Origin: Calocera cornea HHB12733
Lineage: Eukaryota; Basidiomycota; Dacrymycetes; Dacrymycetales; Dacrymycetaceae
Reading direction: 5' to 3'
Assembly: GCA_001632435.1 (NCBI GenBank)
Contig: KV423922.1
Coordinates: 194,983-258,982, forward strand
DNA: 64,000 nucleotides
The number at the start of each line of letters is the position of its first letter. Positions within the stretch are counted from its first letter, which is position 1. Below, one piece after another: positions 44,391 to 56,300 of this stretch. The notes under the pieces are model-generated. The model was not told where the DNA came from. It worked only from the letters and a program-made list of their open reading frames with translations, and did no database searches. The translations under genes were made by a program, and so were the position numbers.

Positions 44391-45786
44391 GGAGTACTAT
44401 CCCAAAAGGAAGTGCAAAGACCCCAAGTGGGAGTAACTCGCACCCTAATCTGCCCTTCGTTGGGTGCGTCAAAGAGCCTCCGGTACTCTTGTCTTTGCTC
44501 CCGCTTCCCCTTTCTGGCGGATGCAAATACTGGCTGTGCATGCATTCAATGCCTCCATATTGGAAGACTTCTTAAGCGAAACGGCCAAAACTCGGCGGAG
44601 TACCCCTGCTTCGTAGGCGTTGATGGACACTTCCCCCCTACAGCAGAGCCAGCTGCGTGAATTCAGTGCCTGAGGCGCACAGAAACCTGACACCTGCCGC
44701 ACTGTTCCTGGCACGTGACGAAGCCGAGGGCCGGGGACGCGGGATCTTCGCCACGGCTCCCCCACCTAAGGGCCGCACCATTGCTTCCGCTCACGTGGCA
44801 TTCACCTATCGACTCCACCATTTCCGGGCAAATCAAGTGAAACACACAACTTGGACAAGCAATTTGGGTAGAAATACTTATACATATCACCACTTGTATC
44901 CATCTATGTTCTCTGTTTCAATGAGACTCTTTATCAGCTGGGCCCTTTCATGTGTTCAATTGTGTGAAACCCATCTTCATTTGAGATATAATATTCTACC
45001 TAACCCCTACCCTAACCTTAACCCATCCCCAACCCTAACCCTAACAGCTTGGGCAAAGCAACCTAACAGTTAGTGGAACTGTGCCTAACCAGTACTCCTA
45101 ACCATGTGTACCTTGACATCTAACACCTACAAGTTGCGTGCACCCTAGCACAGCCACTTGTAGGAATGTGCCCAAATAATTTCTTTTTATTCCAATTTTG
45201 TTCTTTTAAAATCACTTCAACTCTGTAACTGCTTGTGAACAATTTGGCCTCCTTATTATGAGCACGTTGTGTTATTGCAGTTTGTGAAGTGAAGCAAAAT
45301 TTAAGTTCTGCAAGCGCGGAGGAGGGGTCCTGGTTGTGGCTGTGGTAACATCACGTGGATGCGCGGAGGCAATAATGTCACGTGAGGGCACAAGCGGAAG
45401 CAGTGGTGCGGCCTAGGTGGGGGAGCCGTGGCTCAGATGGACGCGGGAGACGGCAACAATGGAATCCGCCCGAATGCTCTTTCTATCCGCCTATTCCCAT
45501 CAGCACTCAAACAAAAGCATGCCATGTGTACGAACAATACTCGACGACAGCCATCATGGGATTGCACGGGCATATGGATTGGACAAAGAAGCGCGACACT
45601 GGCCGCCTTAGCCCATGCTGGCACCTGCTCTGCTTGACTTGCCTGGCCTCATGCTCCCACCGTTATAAGCTGGGTATACTTTACTGCATCGTCTTCCACG
45701 GCCCTTTTGTCTCCCACTCCTGTCGCTCGTTAAATCCCACCCTCGTTACTCTCTGTAAACCTCGCGCCTGGCAGTGATCAGTCGCG
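44391..45786. other. Intergenic, AT-rich with telomere-like tract
   Basis: The first 300 bp hold a last array-like motif (GGCGGATGCAAAT at about 44516). From about 44860 to 45330 the DNA is unusually AT-rich compared with its surroundings and contains the telomere-like tract listed separately. A few more single units occur (TGCGCGGAGGCAAT at about 45360, AAGCGGAAGCAG at about 45391). ORFs such as 44657-45073 and 45382-45777 have no known domain. The last part is the promoter of the carboxylesterase gene. Confidence 0.5.
44999..45047 (+). repeat. Interstitial telomere-like tract
   Basis: Eight imperfect copies of CCCTAA occur in about 50 bp (CCTAACCCCTACCCTAAC and CCAACCCTAACCCTAAC among them). 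The strand and style match the motifs at 1704-1800. It is internal to a gene-rich region, so it is not a chromosome end. It may mark an old end joining or repair event, or be the tail of a mobile element. Confidence 0.7.
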
Positions 45787-47562
45787 ATGCACTCCTTCCT
45801 ATCCTTGGTCGTCTCTCTCCTCCTCGCTGGTGTCGCACAATGCATGTACATGCCCATCACCCTTGGTGCTAAGACGGTCACAACAGTCACTCCGCTTGGG
45901 CCGGCCGTCGGGACCGTCACTTCTGCAGGGGCTGTCAAGTACGTGGTGCGATATGCGAGCACGCCCGTTCGATGGGGAGCGCCTGTCGCGGAGCATACAT
46001 TCCAGCCTGCGTGAGTCGGCTCTGTCATCCTCCTAGTCTCTGGCTGACGAGACCAGCAACCTCTCTAACCCATCGGAGATGCCTCCAGTTTGCCCGCAGG
46101 ATGGATACTCTGCAGGGCAGTACAGCGAGGACTGCCTCTTCCTGGTGCTCTACGTCCCTCCGAATACCCGGCCCTCCAGCTCGCTGCCGATGCTCATGTG
46201 GATCGTGCGTCCTTCCTCGCCATCACGTCTATGATCTCACCAGATATGTAGCACGGTGGGACCAACATCATGGGCTCTGCGTCCAACCCAGGGCTGGACG
46301 GTTCCAACCTCGCGATCGCCACCCAATCTATCGTCGCCGTCGTCCAGTACCGGCTCGGCGTGCTGGGCTTCGTCCCCCCCTCCACCCGCGGGGCCGTCAC
46401 CAACCCAGCGGTGCGCGACCTGATCGCTGCCCTTCAATTCCTGCAGACCACCGGCCCGGCTCTAGGCGGGTCCACAGCGCGCGTGACGATCGCGGGCCAG
46501 TCCTCAGGTGCCGGGCTCGTGCGCACCCTCCTTGGGACGCCTAGTGCGAGCCAGTACTTCGCCCGCGCGTGGCTGCACAGCGACCCAATGAACTACGGGC
46601 TCTTGCCGCCAACGTCGCTCGTTCCAATCCAGCAGGCTACGTACGCGGGGATCAGTAACCCGCTCACGGCCAGCGTGGACGACCTCTTGGGCGCCTACGA
46701 CAACGCGCTGTACGATCTCGAGCAGCCGTTCAACCTCGTTGGCCTGGAAGGCCCGCGACCCGTCGTGGACGGCCAGCTCGTGCAGTACTACATGCAGCCG
46801 TACGCGACGTCCTACGCTTCTTCCAGCAAGCTCCTGCCCCAGCAGCTCAAGCCCATAGTGCTGACGACAGTGTCGGCGGAGGCGGGCCCGGCGGACTACG
46901 CCAACCCTGCATTCGCAGGACCACTGCCGTACGCTGCGTTCGTGCCCGTGCTGGAGAGCGTGCTGGGCGAGCCGCGCGCGGGAACGGTGGCCAACAGCAG
47001 CTACTATGCGGATCCGGCGGCGGAGAACGACCCGAGCGGAGGGGACGTCAGGAGGCTGAGCGTCGAGGTGGGCACTGACTATCTCTGGCGCTGTGAGCTT
47101 TTTCACTTTCAGGAAAGCCGGGAAGGAAGCTAATCAAGGAGGAACGCAGGCTCGAACTACGCGTTCGCACGCGCTTACTCCGCCCGCGGAGCCAAGGTCT
47201 ACGTCGGGGAGTTCCAAGCCGGCGCGCTGTATCCCGACAACGACTCCCCCGAGGCCGTGGCGTCCTTCTGCACCGACTCGCCCTCCACCGTCTGCCACGA
47301 GGACGACATTTATGTGCTCTTCGGGACGACGCCTTCGCCAAACACCGTACAATCTGCGCTGACGCGGGAGCTGCAGAGCCGCTACCAGCAGTGGGTGTTC
47401 AACGGCGTGCCTGGCGGGGACTGGAGGGGTGTGCAGGGGACCGATGTGAGTGCGCGTATCCTGGGCGGGCCGAGCGACGGCGGGACGGTCGCGGCTGGGG
47501 CGTGCGACGCGGCGTTCTGGGGCAAGGCGGTGGACTTTGACTACCAGGTCTATGATTCGTAG
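45787..47562 (+). CDS. Secreted type-B carboxylesterase/lipase
   Basis: The start at 45787 gives a signal peptide MHSFLSLVVSLLLAGVAQC. After introns at 46014, about 46200 and about 47090 the protein shows QYSEDCLFLVLYVPPN (the conserved EDCL), MLMWIHGGTNIMGS with the oxyanion HGG, VVQYRLGVLGFV, NPAVRDLIAALQFLQ and the nucleophile elbow VTIAGQSSGAGLVRTLL (GxSxG). C-terminal parts include YAFARAYSARGAKVYVGEFQ and CHEDDIYVLFG, where the HEDD motif supplies the catalytic His. It is a member of the alpha/beta hydrolase group with fungal lipases and cholinesterase-like enzymes. Substrate is not predictable. The stop is at 47560-47562. Confidence 0.9.
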
Positions 47563-48238
47563 CACTCCAGCACTACTCTAGCATCATTCTTCGCACTTCC
47601 GGGTTAATAGCAGGCTTTGTTCTAGCTGATCATGATCGGAGAATACACCTCCCTTTCCGGAGAGTGCAGCACCGGGGAACACGGAGCTAATAAGGGTCCC
47701 TCCCCCCTCTGCGAGGAGGGCGATAATCAATGTCAAGGCTGGGTGGCACCGCTTTTTCAGGTCGCCTGGCATGCAGTAGTGGAAGTGAAAGTGGCAGATC
47801 TTCAGATCTGGATGAGGGTGACTCGCGCGCTGGGGGGAATGAACACGAGGCGATGCGCTGTCCTGCTGGGGCTGTCGCTGTCATATGGAAGAGTAACATT
47901 TTACCCACGGGTGCTTGGCGGGAGGAGGTGGGAAGAGCGCGTCGTCATCCTGCCGGTGCGACCGAGAGACTACTATGATACACATTGTAGGGCGGGCTCG
48001 GAAGCATTCCCAAGATGTGGGAGGGGGGAGCACAGCCCGCCTGTGCTGGGCATGAGGTTGCGCAGACGGCAGGTGAGACGCAGACGCAGACGCACGACCT
48101 CGACGTTCCCTCTGCTTTTTGCACTTTGACCGCCGACTTGTTCATCAAACAAGTGCGACCCCATCCCTCGCTGTCGGTTATCCGATCATTGTCTCACACA
48201 ACGCGGACTGCACCAGAACTGCACCTGATTCGGGCAAC
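47563..48238. other. Esterase 3' region and YTH gene promoter
   Basis: 676 bp with overlapping ORFs in several frames, none with a known domain. The last 100 bp contain an ACGCAGACGCAGACGCACGAC run just upstream of the YTH leader. Confidence 0.45.
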
Positions 48239-48314
48239 ATGTCAAACATCCCCGTCCCGCCTATCCCCACCCCGCCCCCGCCGACGCACACCCACAGCGT
48301 GCAGCACAACAACC

Positions 48315-48347
<33 letters not shown>

Positions 48348-51088
48348 CCCTCCCGCTCTCCCCGGCCAGCGCAGCCGCCTCCGTCCGCCGCGTGCACACA
48401 ATCTCCTCCTCCACCTCCCGCTCCCGCTCCCGCATCGCGGAGGAGAGGGACGGTTGGGAGCAGGTCGAGGGGGTCGAGGAGGAGTATGCGTACGAGGGCA
48501 TCGGCGCAGGGCTCGGCGAGGAGGTATGGCAGGAGAACCTCGGGTGGGAGGGCGATGGCCTCCAGAGGCACAACTCGATGCCCAGCCGCTATTCCAGGGG
48601 TACGCTTCCACTCCCCTGTCGGCGAGTAAGCGGGGGGACGTGCTGATGAGTGATGGATGCAGCGTTCATGTCCCGCTACAACCAGCCGTCACCCACGCCC
48701 TCCGGCCAGCTCAGGATGAAAAACTCACTGCAGCAGATCCAGGCCGAGGCGGAGGAGCAGGGCGAGGAGGACTGGGAGCGGGACATGCGCGGCCTGCGTT
48801 CGGGCCAGGGGGTAGGCGTCCATCCCAGCATCATGTACCCCTTATCCGCTGCTGACCTGTTGCGCGTGCAGGCGTCCATCGACCCCGCGCTCTCACCCAC
48901 CGATGCGCTGGTGACGCCCACCTCGGGGCACGGGCACACCCACTCGCACTCGCGCAGCCACTCGCAGTCCTCCAGCTCCTCCCCGCTCTCCCCCTTCCTG
49001 CCCTCCCTCTACCCGGGCCCGTCCCTGCCAAAACAAGGCCAGTTCGACGACCTCACCTCGGACATGCGCCGCGCCCACTCGCTCACGTACGGCCAGCATC
49101 GCGTGTCCGAGCGGCTCGCCAGGTCGCCCGCGCTGCGCTATCAAGGTGATGGGCCCGCCCCTGCCTCCAGCAGGAGAGGACACCAGCAAAGCGCCAGCAT
49201 CGGGAGCAACAGCTCGGGGGGCGCAGTGGAGGCCGAGAAGCTCTCTCCGCCTACCTCGCCCGTGCGCGCCTCGCCCTGGGCCACCCCGCCGCCTACTGCG
49301 AGTGCTCAGCAGGGAATGGACAGCGCGGGGGTCAAAGACCCCAGCTGGGAAGCCCGCCTGGAGCAGGTCCAGCGCACAATCGCCCAGTTCGCCCTGGACG
49401 GTGCGGCGCACATGACGCCAAATCCCGCCACGGCCGGCAGCTCGGGCACGTCCACCCCTGCGTTCTCCGCACCCCGCTTCGCGCAGGCCGCTGCGGGCGC
49501 GGCCGGCACCGCTCCAGTCGGTAATCGGGCCACCACGCCGGCCTCGCCTCCGGCAGGGCAGCCCTGGTCCCCGCAGCCGCAGCCCCGCCCAGCACTCAAC
49601 CTCGTCACCACGCCGTCCTCGCCCCCTCCGCCCAAGGGCCCCACCTCGTCTCAGGCGGCCTTCCCCCCGCTTGGCCACGGGCAGCACACGAACCCCTACC
49701 TGCCCGCCCAGTATGCGCACACGCCACTCTCCCTCCCCGGGCAGCAGGTGAACCACAACCTCGGCATGAGCCCGAACATGGGCATGGGCATGCCCATAAA
49801 CCCTAACATGGGTATGAACATGAACATGAGCGGCATGGGCATGGGCGTCGGGCTCGGCATCCCAGGGCAAATGTCCTCCCTCATGGGCGGCATGCCTGCT
49901 CCCCCTCCCCTGCCAGCAGGCTACTCGGGCAAGCACGTCCAGCGCCCCAGCACAAGCAGCACCGAGTCCTCCACCGGCACGGGGGCGTCCCTCGCCCCTC
50001 CCGACCAGGGGGCAGAGCACGTTAACAACCGCACGCCGACGCAGGGCGACTTTGATAGGCTGAACGCGGGCGGTGCGGACCTTAGGCTGGGCGGTTCGGG
50101 CGCGGACCTCAAACGGGGGCAGAGGATTGTCAGGGGCTTCCCGAGCGGGCAGGGGTATGCCCATCTGCAGCATAACAACCAGCAGCAGCAGCAACAGCAT
50201 GCTCAGGCCCAGCAGCAGCAGCAGGAGATGCCCTCCACGCCCCTGCAGGGTGTGTACGTCCCCCAGCCTAGCGTGGGCATGACCCTCGGTGAGGCGCTCG
50301 GTGCGGGTGTTGGTGTCGGGGAGGGGCTCACGAGCCCCATCGACGTGCCCGCGCTCATTGCCGCTAAGGGGTACAACCCGCCCAGCTTTGAGACGCAGCC
50401 CCATTTCGTGAGCCGTCTTCTCTTGATCGATGGGAAAGGGGTGCTGTGCTGACAGTGCTTGCAGGCCCGCTACTTCGTCATCAAGTCCTACACGGAGGAC
50501 GACGTGCACAAGTCGCTCAAGTACGAGATCTGGTCCTCGACCGAGCCAGGCAACAAGCGGCTCGACCGGGCGTTCAAGGAGTCCGCTGGGCGCGGACCCA
50601 TCTACCTCTTCTTCTCCGTCAACGCCTCGGGCCACTTCTGCGGCGTGGCAGAGATGCTCACCCCGCTGGACTATACGCGAAGCTCGACGGTCTGGGCGCA
50701 GGATAAGTGGAAGGGCGTGTTCAAGGTCAGGTGGATCTTCGTCCGGGATGTGCCCAACTCTGTGTTGCGGCATATCAAGCTCAAGTGCGTTCCCTCTCTC
50801 TCTTTCTGTCAGACGGGGTTGTGCTGATGCGGCTCACGCGCAGCAATACCCAAGAGAAGAAGCCGGTGACCAACTCGAGAGATACCCAGGAGCTCTTGCC
50901 AGATGCCGGACAGGAGATGCTGCGCATCTTCCTTTCCCACCCGGCGAGGACGAGCTTGCTTCAGGATTTCATCTACTATGAGGTGGGTGCATCCTCACTA
51001 CTGCCAGCGTTCCCCGCTCACATTGCATGTAGCAACAAGCTCAGCTTAGGGGCGCGCAAGGCCTCCCGCCCGCACAGGGCGGGCCTCC

Positions 51089-51121
<33 letters not shown>

Positions 51122-51497
51122 GAACTTTGCTCAGATGCAGCAGCAGCAGCAGCACCAACAGGCCGTCTTCCAGCCCCCTATACTGCCCTTCGCCCAGCCC
51201 GGACAGCGCGCAACCCCCCCACCGGAGATGCCGTTCCAGCAGCCCTTCCCCTCCTTCGCCCCGCACGGCATGCAGCCGCCCCAGCCACCGTTCGCAATGT
51301 CGGCGCATGCGCAGCTCACGCGCACGCCCTCCCCTCAGCAGCAGTATGAACAGACGCTCCAGGGCATCCTGAGGAGGAACCAGGGCCATAGCCCGAACCC
51401 GCAGCAGGTCGGGCTTGGTGCAACGGGTGTGCAGCTGCCTAGCGGAGCGACAGGGACGCCGTTCGTGCCTAGTGCAGTGGGCATGAGGGGCTTCTGA
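48239..51497 (+). CDS. YTH-domain m6A RNA reader with long disordered N-terminal half
   Basis: The start at 48239 gives [20 protein letters not shown] and an intron follows after residue 121. The next exon (to about 50427) encodes a disordered Pro/Ser/Gln/Gly part with a Met/Asn/Gly-rich stretch (about 49770-49890) and Gln runs (about 50176-50225). The YTH domain begins [20 protein letters not shown] and has [64 protein letters not shown] and [14 protein letters not shown]. The three aromatic-cage tryptophans are present (IWSS, TVWA, DKWK). The tail is again Gln-rich, with a run of ten Gln near 51100, ending at 51497. YTH proteins bind N6-methyladenosine in mRNA and steer its decay or translation. 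This is a YTHDF-type protein, with the domain near the C terminus. Confidence 0.94.
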
Positions 51498-52039
51498 ACA
51501 ACCGGGGGCCTCTCGTCGAGGTAGCCCTCACATATGCCGACAATGGATATCACAAGTATTTCTTGATTAGACCCGGGACGAACCGAAGTAAAGAGCATGC
51601 AGAACTGCTACGTGCTTCTGCCAATCCTCTATCCTACTCTTGATTTCTCTGCTTCTCTCTACGTTTCTCTACCGCACCACCGTTATCCCCCTTCGCAAGG
51701 ACAGTGCGCGAACCAATACCTGTACCCTGCACAGACATCATCCTGCTCTGCTTTTCTCACCTTTCTCAATTCTTCACGAACAAAAACCATAAAAGAACTA
51801 TATACCGCACGCACGGACTACCGGAAATTCCCCGGATCTTGGACACTGGCCTACGCTACCTGACATTACCATGCTGCAAGACCTTGTAGTTGTGCGTTCT
51901 TGTTCAAGCCGTTCCGCTTGTAGTCCTCGGTTGTACGATACGTAATGGTCGGAGAAGAAATGGAATAGTCTATGCTATGGAGGCACTTCGTGGACACGTA
52001 TGATTTAGTTCTGCTTTCCTTTGCTACCAGTCCACGTGT
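51498..52039. other. YTH gene 3' region
   Basis: Nothing recognised apart from pyrimidine-rich DNA. TATGGAGGCACTTC at about 51978 resembles the words that flank array 5. Confidence 0.4.
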
Positions 52040-52860
52040 ATTCCTTGCCGTCTGTGGGTTTGAGGATTTACTCTGCTGCCCTTCAGGCTGCAATTGATTC
52101 CGCCGCGATGTGGTTCTACCTCCATGGGCTCTTTGCTTCCGGTCCTGAGCTTACCTCCGCTCCCAAGATTTATCTCCGCTGCACCATTTGATTCCGCTGT
52201 ACATTTTGCCTCCATGACTCGCATAGTGGAATTTGCTCCGTCAATTGTTATGCTGCCGCCTTGTTTGGGCTTATCTCAAGCTTGATTCCTCTACTCATTT
52301 TGCTTTTGAACATAGCTGCTCCCCTTTAGCCATCTACCTCCGTCACGGATGCAATTTTCCCGGCGGAAGTAGAATTAATCGCGGAAGCAAAGCTGGTAGC
52401 GGCAGTAGATGACAAGCGGCAGCAAATGTACGGAGCGGATGCAAACCTGACCACGGAAGCAGAGAATGAGGCGGAAGCACAACGGAAGCACATTGTGCCG
52501 ACGGAACCACAAATTAAGGCGGAGGTAAAATTCACCACGGAAGTAAGTTGAGGGACGGAGACAGCTATGTACTCCGAAATTAAATTGGACACGGAAGTAA
52601 AACCACAGTCGGAATTAAATGTGCACATGGAAGCAAATTAGTGTTGGGAATAAATCCATGGGTGGAAGCAATCTCCACAGCGAAGGCAGAATAAGTAGCG
52701 GAGGTAGTCTAAACACCGGAGGCAAATGTGAAAACGGAGGTAGACCAGTGCCGCGGAAGCAGCCTCCAAAGCGGAAGCAAATACCCGGAGGGGAAGTAGA
52801 TAGCCCTCCCACGGAAGTAATACTAGGGGCGACGGAAGCAAGGAAGAACCTCTCTCGAAA
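52040..52860. repeat. GCGGAAGCAAA array 6 (two-sided)
   Basis: From about 52060 to 52330 the units read in the reverse direction (CTTTGCTTCCGGTC, TACCTCCGCTCCC, TTTGATTCCGCTG, TTTGCCTCCATG). From about 52350 to 52860 they read forward (CGGCGGAAGTAGAAT, TCGCGGAAGCAAAG, CAAGCGGCAGCAAAT, GAGCGGATGCAAAC, AAAGCGGAAGCAAAT). The switch is near 52335. Around forty units are present in total. The array lies between the convergent 3' ends of the YTH and ATPase genes, so it is not a promoter of either. Confidence 0.88.
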
Positions 52861-53371
52861 CCTCTAGATACAGTATATCCACCAGTATATCTCCAGAAGT
52901 GCTTGACATTCTACGTTACCGCACGCAATATATGACCTTATGCAAAGACGTTCATGGAATCAAGAACGATGAGTGAAGCGAGATGGATTACCCTAGTTGA
53001 CCGTGATGCTATGATACTGTAGGGCACATCATGGCCAACTCGCCCTCCACAAGAGGTCTTTCACAAAGGCATATATTTCAAACGAGCTAGGGATCTTCTT
53101 TAGGTTTCTTTTTTTTCTTCAAGAGACTTTTGGTTGGAGAAAATAGAAGGGAGTGGAAACAGCCGGCTTTTGCCAGTTGGTCATTTCACATTTAGGACGT
53201 ACGTCGGGTCTGCGTGTATGTTGGAGGGTTATAGAGGGAGAGGCGGAACGGTATTGGAGTAATGGGTGTGATGTTGGAGGTTGTCGCTGTCAGCCTATAC
53301 CATCGCGGACGATGCGGTACAGGCGTGACAGCCTGTGTTATTCTCGCTTCCCAGAGCTGCTCTGCCTAGCT
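52861..53371. other. Intergenic, nothing recognised
   Basis: 511 bp between array 6 and the 3' end of the ATPase gene. T-rich stretch at about 53100. An ORF at 53153-53503 overlaps the end of the ATPase gene on the other strand and is not supported. Confidence 0.45.
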
Positions 53372-56300
53372 CTAATGCTCAATGTTCTCATTGTCGGGAC
53401 TATAGGCATGGATCAGTATCGACGCGCAGAGAACGAATTTGAACGTACACATCGCAAGCCCTTTGATCGGTTTGACTGTGGCATCCTCGAGGCCGCGGCG
53501 TAACACCACGACACGCAGGGAGGACCAGGCAATGACCAGGCAGCCGAAAGCGGCGGGGATGAGCCAATAGAGAGGCGACAAGTGATAGCTGCCACCGAAG
53601 ACGACGTGCAGGGGAGGCGTGTACTGGGCAGACTCAGCATGGTGATTGTTCACGTTCAGACATACTCACAATAATGAACATCGCCAAGCAAGCACCAGCG
53701 ACAATACCAGCAAAGTTCCAGTAGTTGGTCACGACCTGCTTGCCGAAGGGGAACTTGAATTTCGCCTTGACCGCGAACATGTTGAAGCACTGTGCGATGT
53801 AGATGGACAGGTACGTGATGGACTGTGCCTGAGCGAGTGCATCGTACTGCTGAGCGCCAGACAGCTGTAGGATGTCGGTTAGTACGCATTGGGGTCTACG
53901 AGGAGGAGCACCAACAGTCTGGCCACGCGCGTTGACGAAGTCTGGGCTGCTAGTCTGGAAATAGGTGACAGGATTTGAGCTGCTCCCAGCAGCCTGAGCC
54001 ACGCGAAGATCGTAGGGCGAAAAGCCCGCCTTGTAGAAGACGACGAAGTACGCGACGAGAGCGCCCAACATCTCAATGACACCGACTTCCAGGTAGGCAT
54101 AGGACAAGAGCTTGCCGTCGACGAGAATTTCGTCATCGGATTTCTCGAAGCGATCCAACCAGAAGTTCTTTGTGAAAGGTGCTTGCAGATACGTAAGCAT
54201 CTTGCGGCCCCAGCTCGGTGGAATGGGGTCGCCACTCTCGTGATCATAATGAAGTGTCTTCGTGCGACGCAGAGCGCGTTTCTTTCGATTCAGGATCGAG
54301 TTCTGAGTCACAGGCTTGCGAGGCTGTATGCGCATGATCTGATCCGACTCGGGAGGATCCCAAGCGAAGGACAATGCCGCAAACAGTTCGAATCCGAGAT
54401 CTGCATAGCTGTTAGTGACGAGTCGGGAAATTAACTGGAACTGCGTGCCAATGACGAGAATGAGAATAGCAGACAACGGCAGCGGGATTGGCACTACAAC
54501 ATAGAGCAGCTGGGGAATGACCTCCGGCACAGAGTGCGACACTGTGTACTGAATGGACCTCTTGAGGTTAGCGAAAATCAAGCGACCTTCCCTCACTCCA
54601 TTAACTGTAGAGGCAAAGTTGTCGTCGAGCAGGATCATGTTGGCAGCTTCCTTGGAAACATCAGAGCCAGAAATGTTCATGGCGATACCCAGGTCGGCCC
54701 TCTTGAGCGCAGGAGAGTCATTGACACCGTCGCCGGTCCTAGGGCATCAAGGTCATGAGAGATCCTTAATGCAATACCCGGCAACGTACACTCCAACGAT
54801 GTGACCAAGGGACTGAGCGCGCTTCACGATCTCCAGCTTGTGCTTGGGAGAAGTGCGGGCAAATACGATTTCCTTCATGTTCAGAACTACAGGGCGGTCA
54901 ATACCTTGTGCAATAGGCAGGCACGGTGGCTTACTCTCATCCCACTCATGCGGCTGCAGCGAATCAATGCGATCACCATAGACGACGACGGCTTCCACCT
55001 CGTCCGCGTAGATCTCCTCGATAGGCTGAGCCTACAGTGAGCACGCCGAGCGCAAATCTACCCGACCGACGTACCCTGCCAGTGCGCCGAGAAAGACTCT
55101 CCTTGGTGTCGCCGATGATGAGATCTGGACGGAGGATCAGACCCGGTCAGTACGAGAATGCAAGGTCTGACTGACTGATCTTGCGAGCAATGGCCTCGGC
55201 GGTCTTAGGATGATCACCGGTAACCATCATCACCTTGATGCCTGCACTTCTGAGCGTTCCGATAGCTTCTCGGACACCGTGCTTGGGAGGATCTTCCAGC
55301 GAGACTAGCCCGACGAAGCAGTAGCCCTCCATGGGGCAGTTGTTGGCCTGCTTGGAGAACTGGAAGTCGGACGGGTATCTGTCGCCGGGGAGGCGCATCT
55401 GGGCGCAGGCAATGACACGATGGCCACGAGATGCCATGTACTGTTGTTACCCAAGATGAGCACGTGCCCTACCTTGCGGAAAGATAGCAACATACGTTGT
55501 AGGCATCATCGTACTCTTTCTTGATCGCATCCGTCATAGGGAGCGCCTGGCCATCCGAAGCAAGGTACGTCTCACACTTCACGAGCACGCGCTCAGGAGC
55601 ACCCTTCATCATGATGGTCAGCGCGCCGTTTGCGTGGTCCTTCTTGACGATGTCGAGGGCCCACTTGTTCTCCGAGTTGAAGGGGATCTCGAACACCTTG
55701 TCGTGCACCTCGCGCAGCTTGTCGTAGCTCGGCTCGTTGCGGCCCGCGAAGCGCGTGAGTCCCGTCTCGGTGGCGTCGCCGAGGATCTCGCGCTGGTCGA
55801 AGGGCACGTCGGTGCGGTCAAACTTGATCTTCGAGTTGAGGATGGCGATGTCGACGATGTCGCGCATGCCGGGCGCCTTGATGTCGAAGGGCGCCGTGTC
55901 CGCGTCGTCGTTGTTGGACTGGAAGGCGGAGAACATGCGCAGCCCCGTCCAGATGTTCGTCACGGTCATTTGGTTGCGTGTCAGCGTGCCGGTCTTGTCT
56001 GTCGCCAGAAGGGTGAGCGCGCCGAGTGTCTCCACGCCCTGCAGATCCTTGACGAGCACGTTCTCGGAAGCCATGCGCTTCGCGGCGATGGACAGGAGGA
56101 GGGTGACCGTCGCGGGCAGACCCTCCGGCACCCACGCGACGAGCACGGACACGGCAAACGTGACCGTCTGGGCGGCCTTGCCCTTGTACACGCTGCCGAT
56201 GCCGATGGCGAAGAAGATGACGGCGGTGATGATGGCGATGCAGGAGATGATGAGGACAAAGTGGTCGATCTCGACCGCGAGCGGGCTGCGGTTGCCCGAC

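Noticed and set aside
48893..50773. 626-codon ORF opposite the YTH gene
   Set aside because: It lies antisense to a gene with strong GC bias at third positions. Its product is Arg/Gly/His-rich with no domain.
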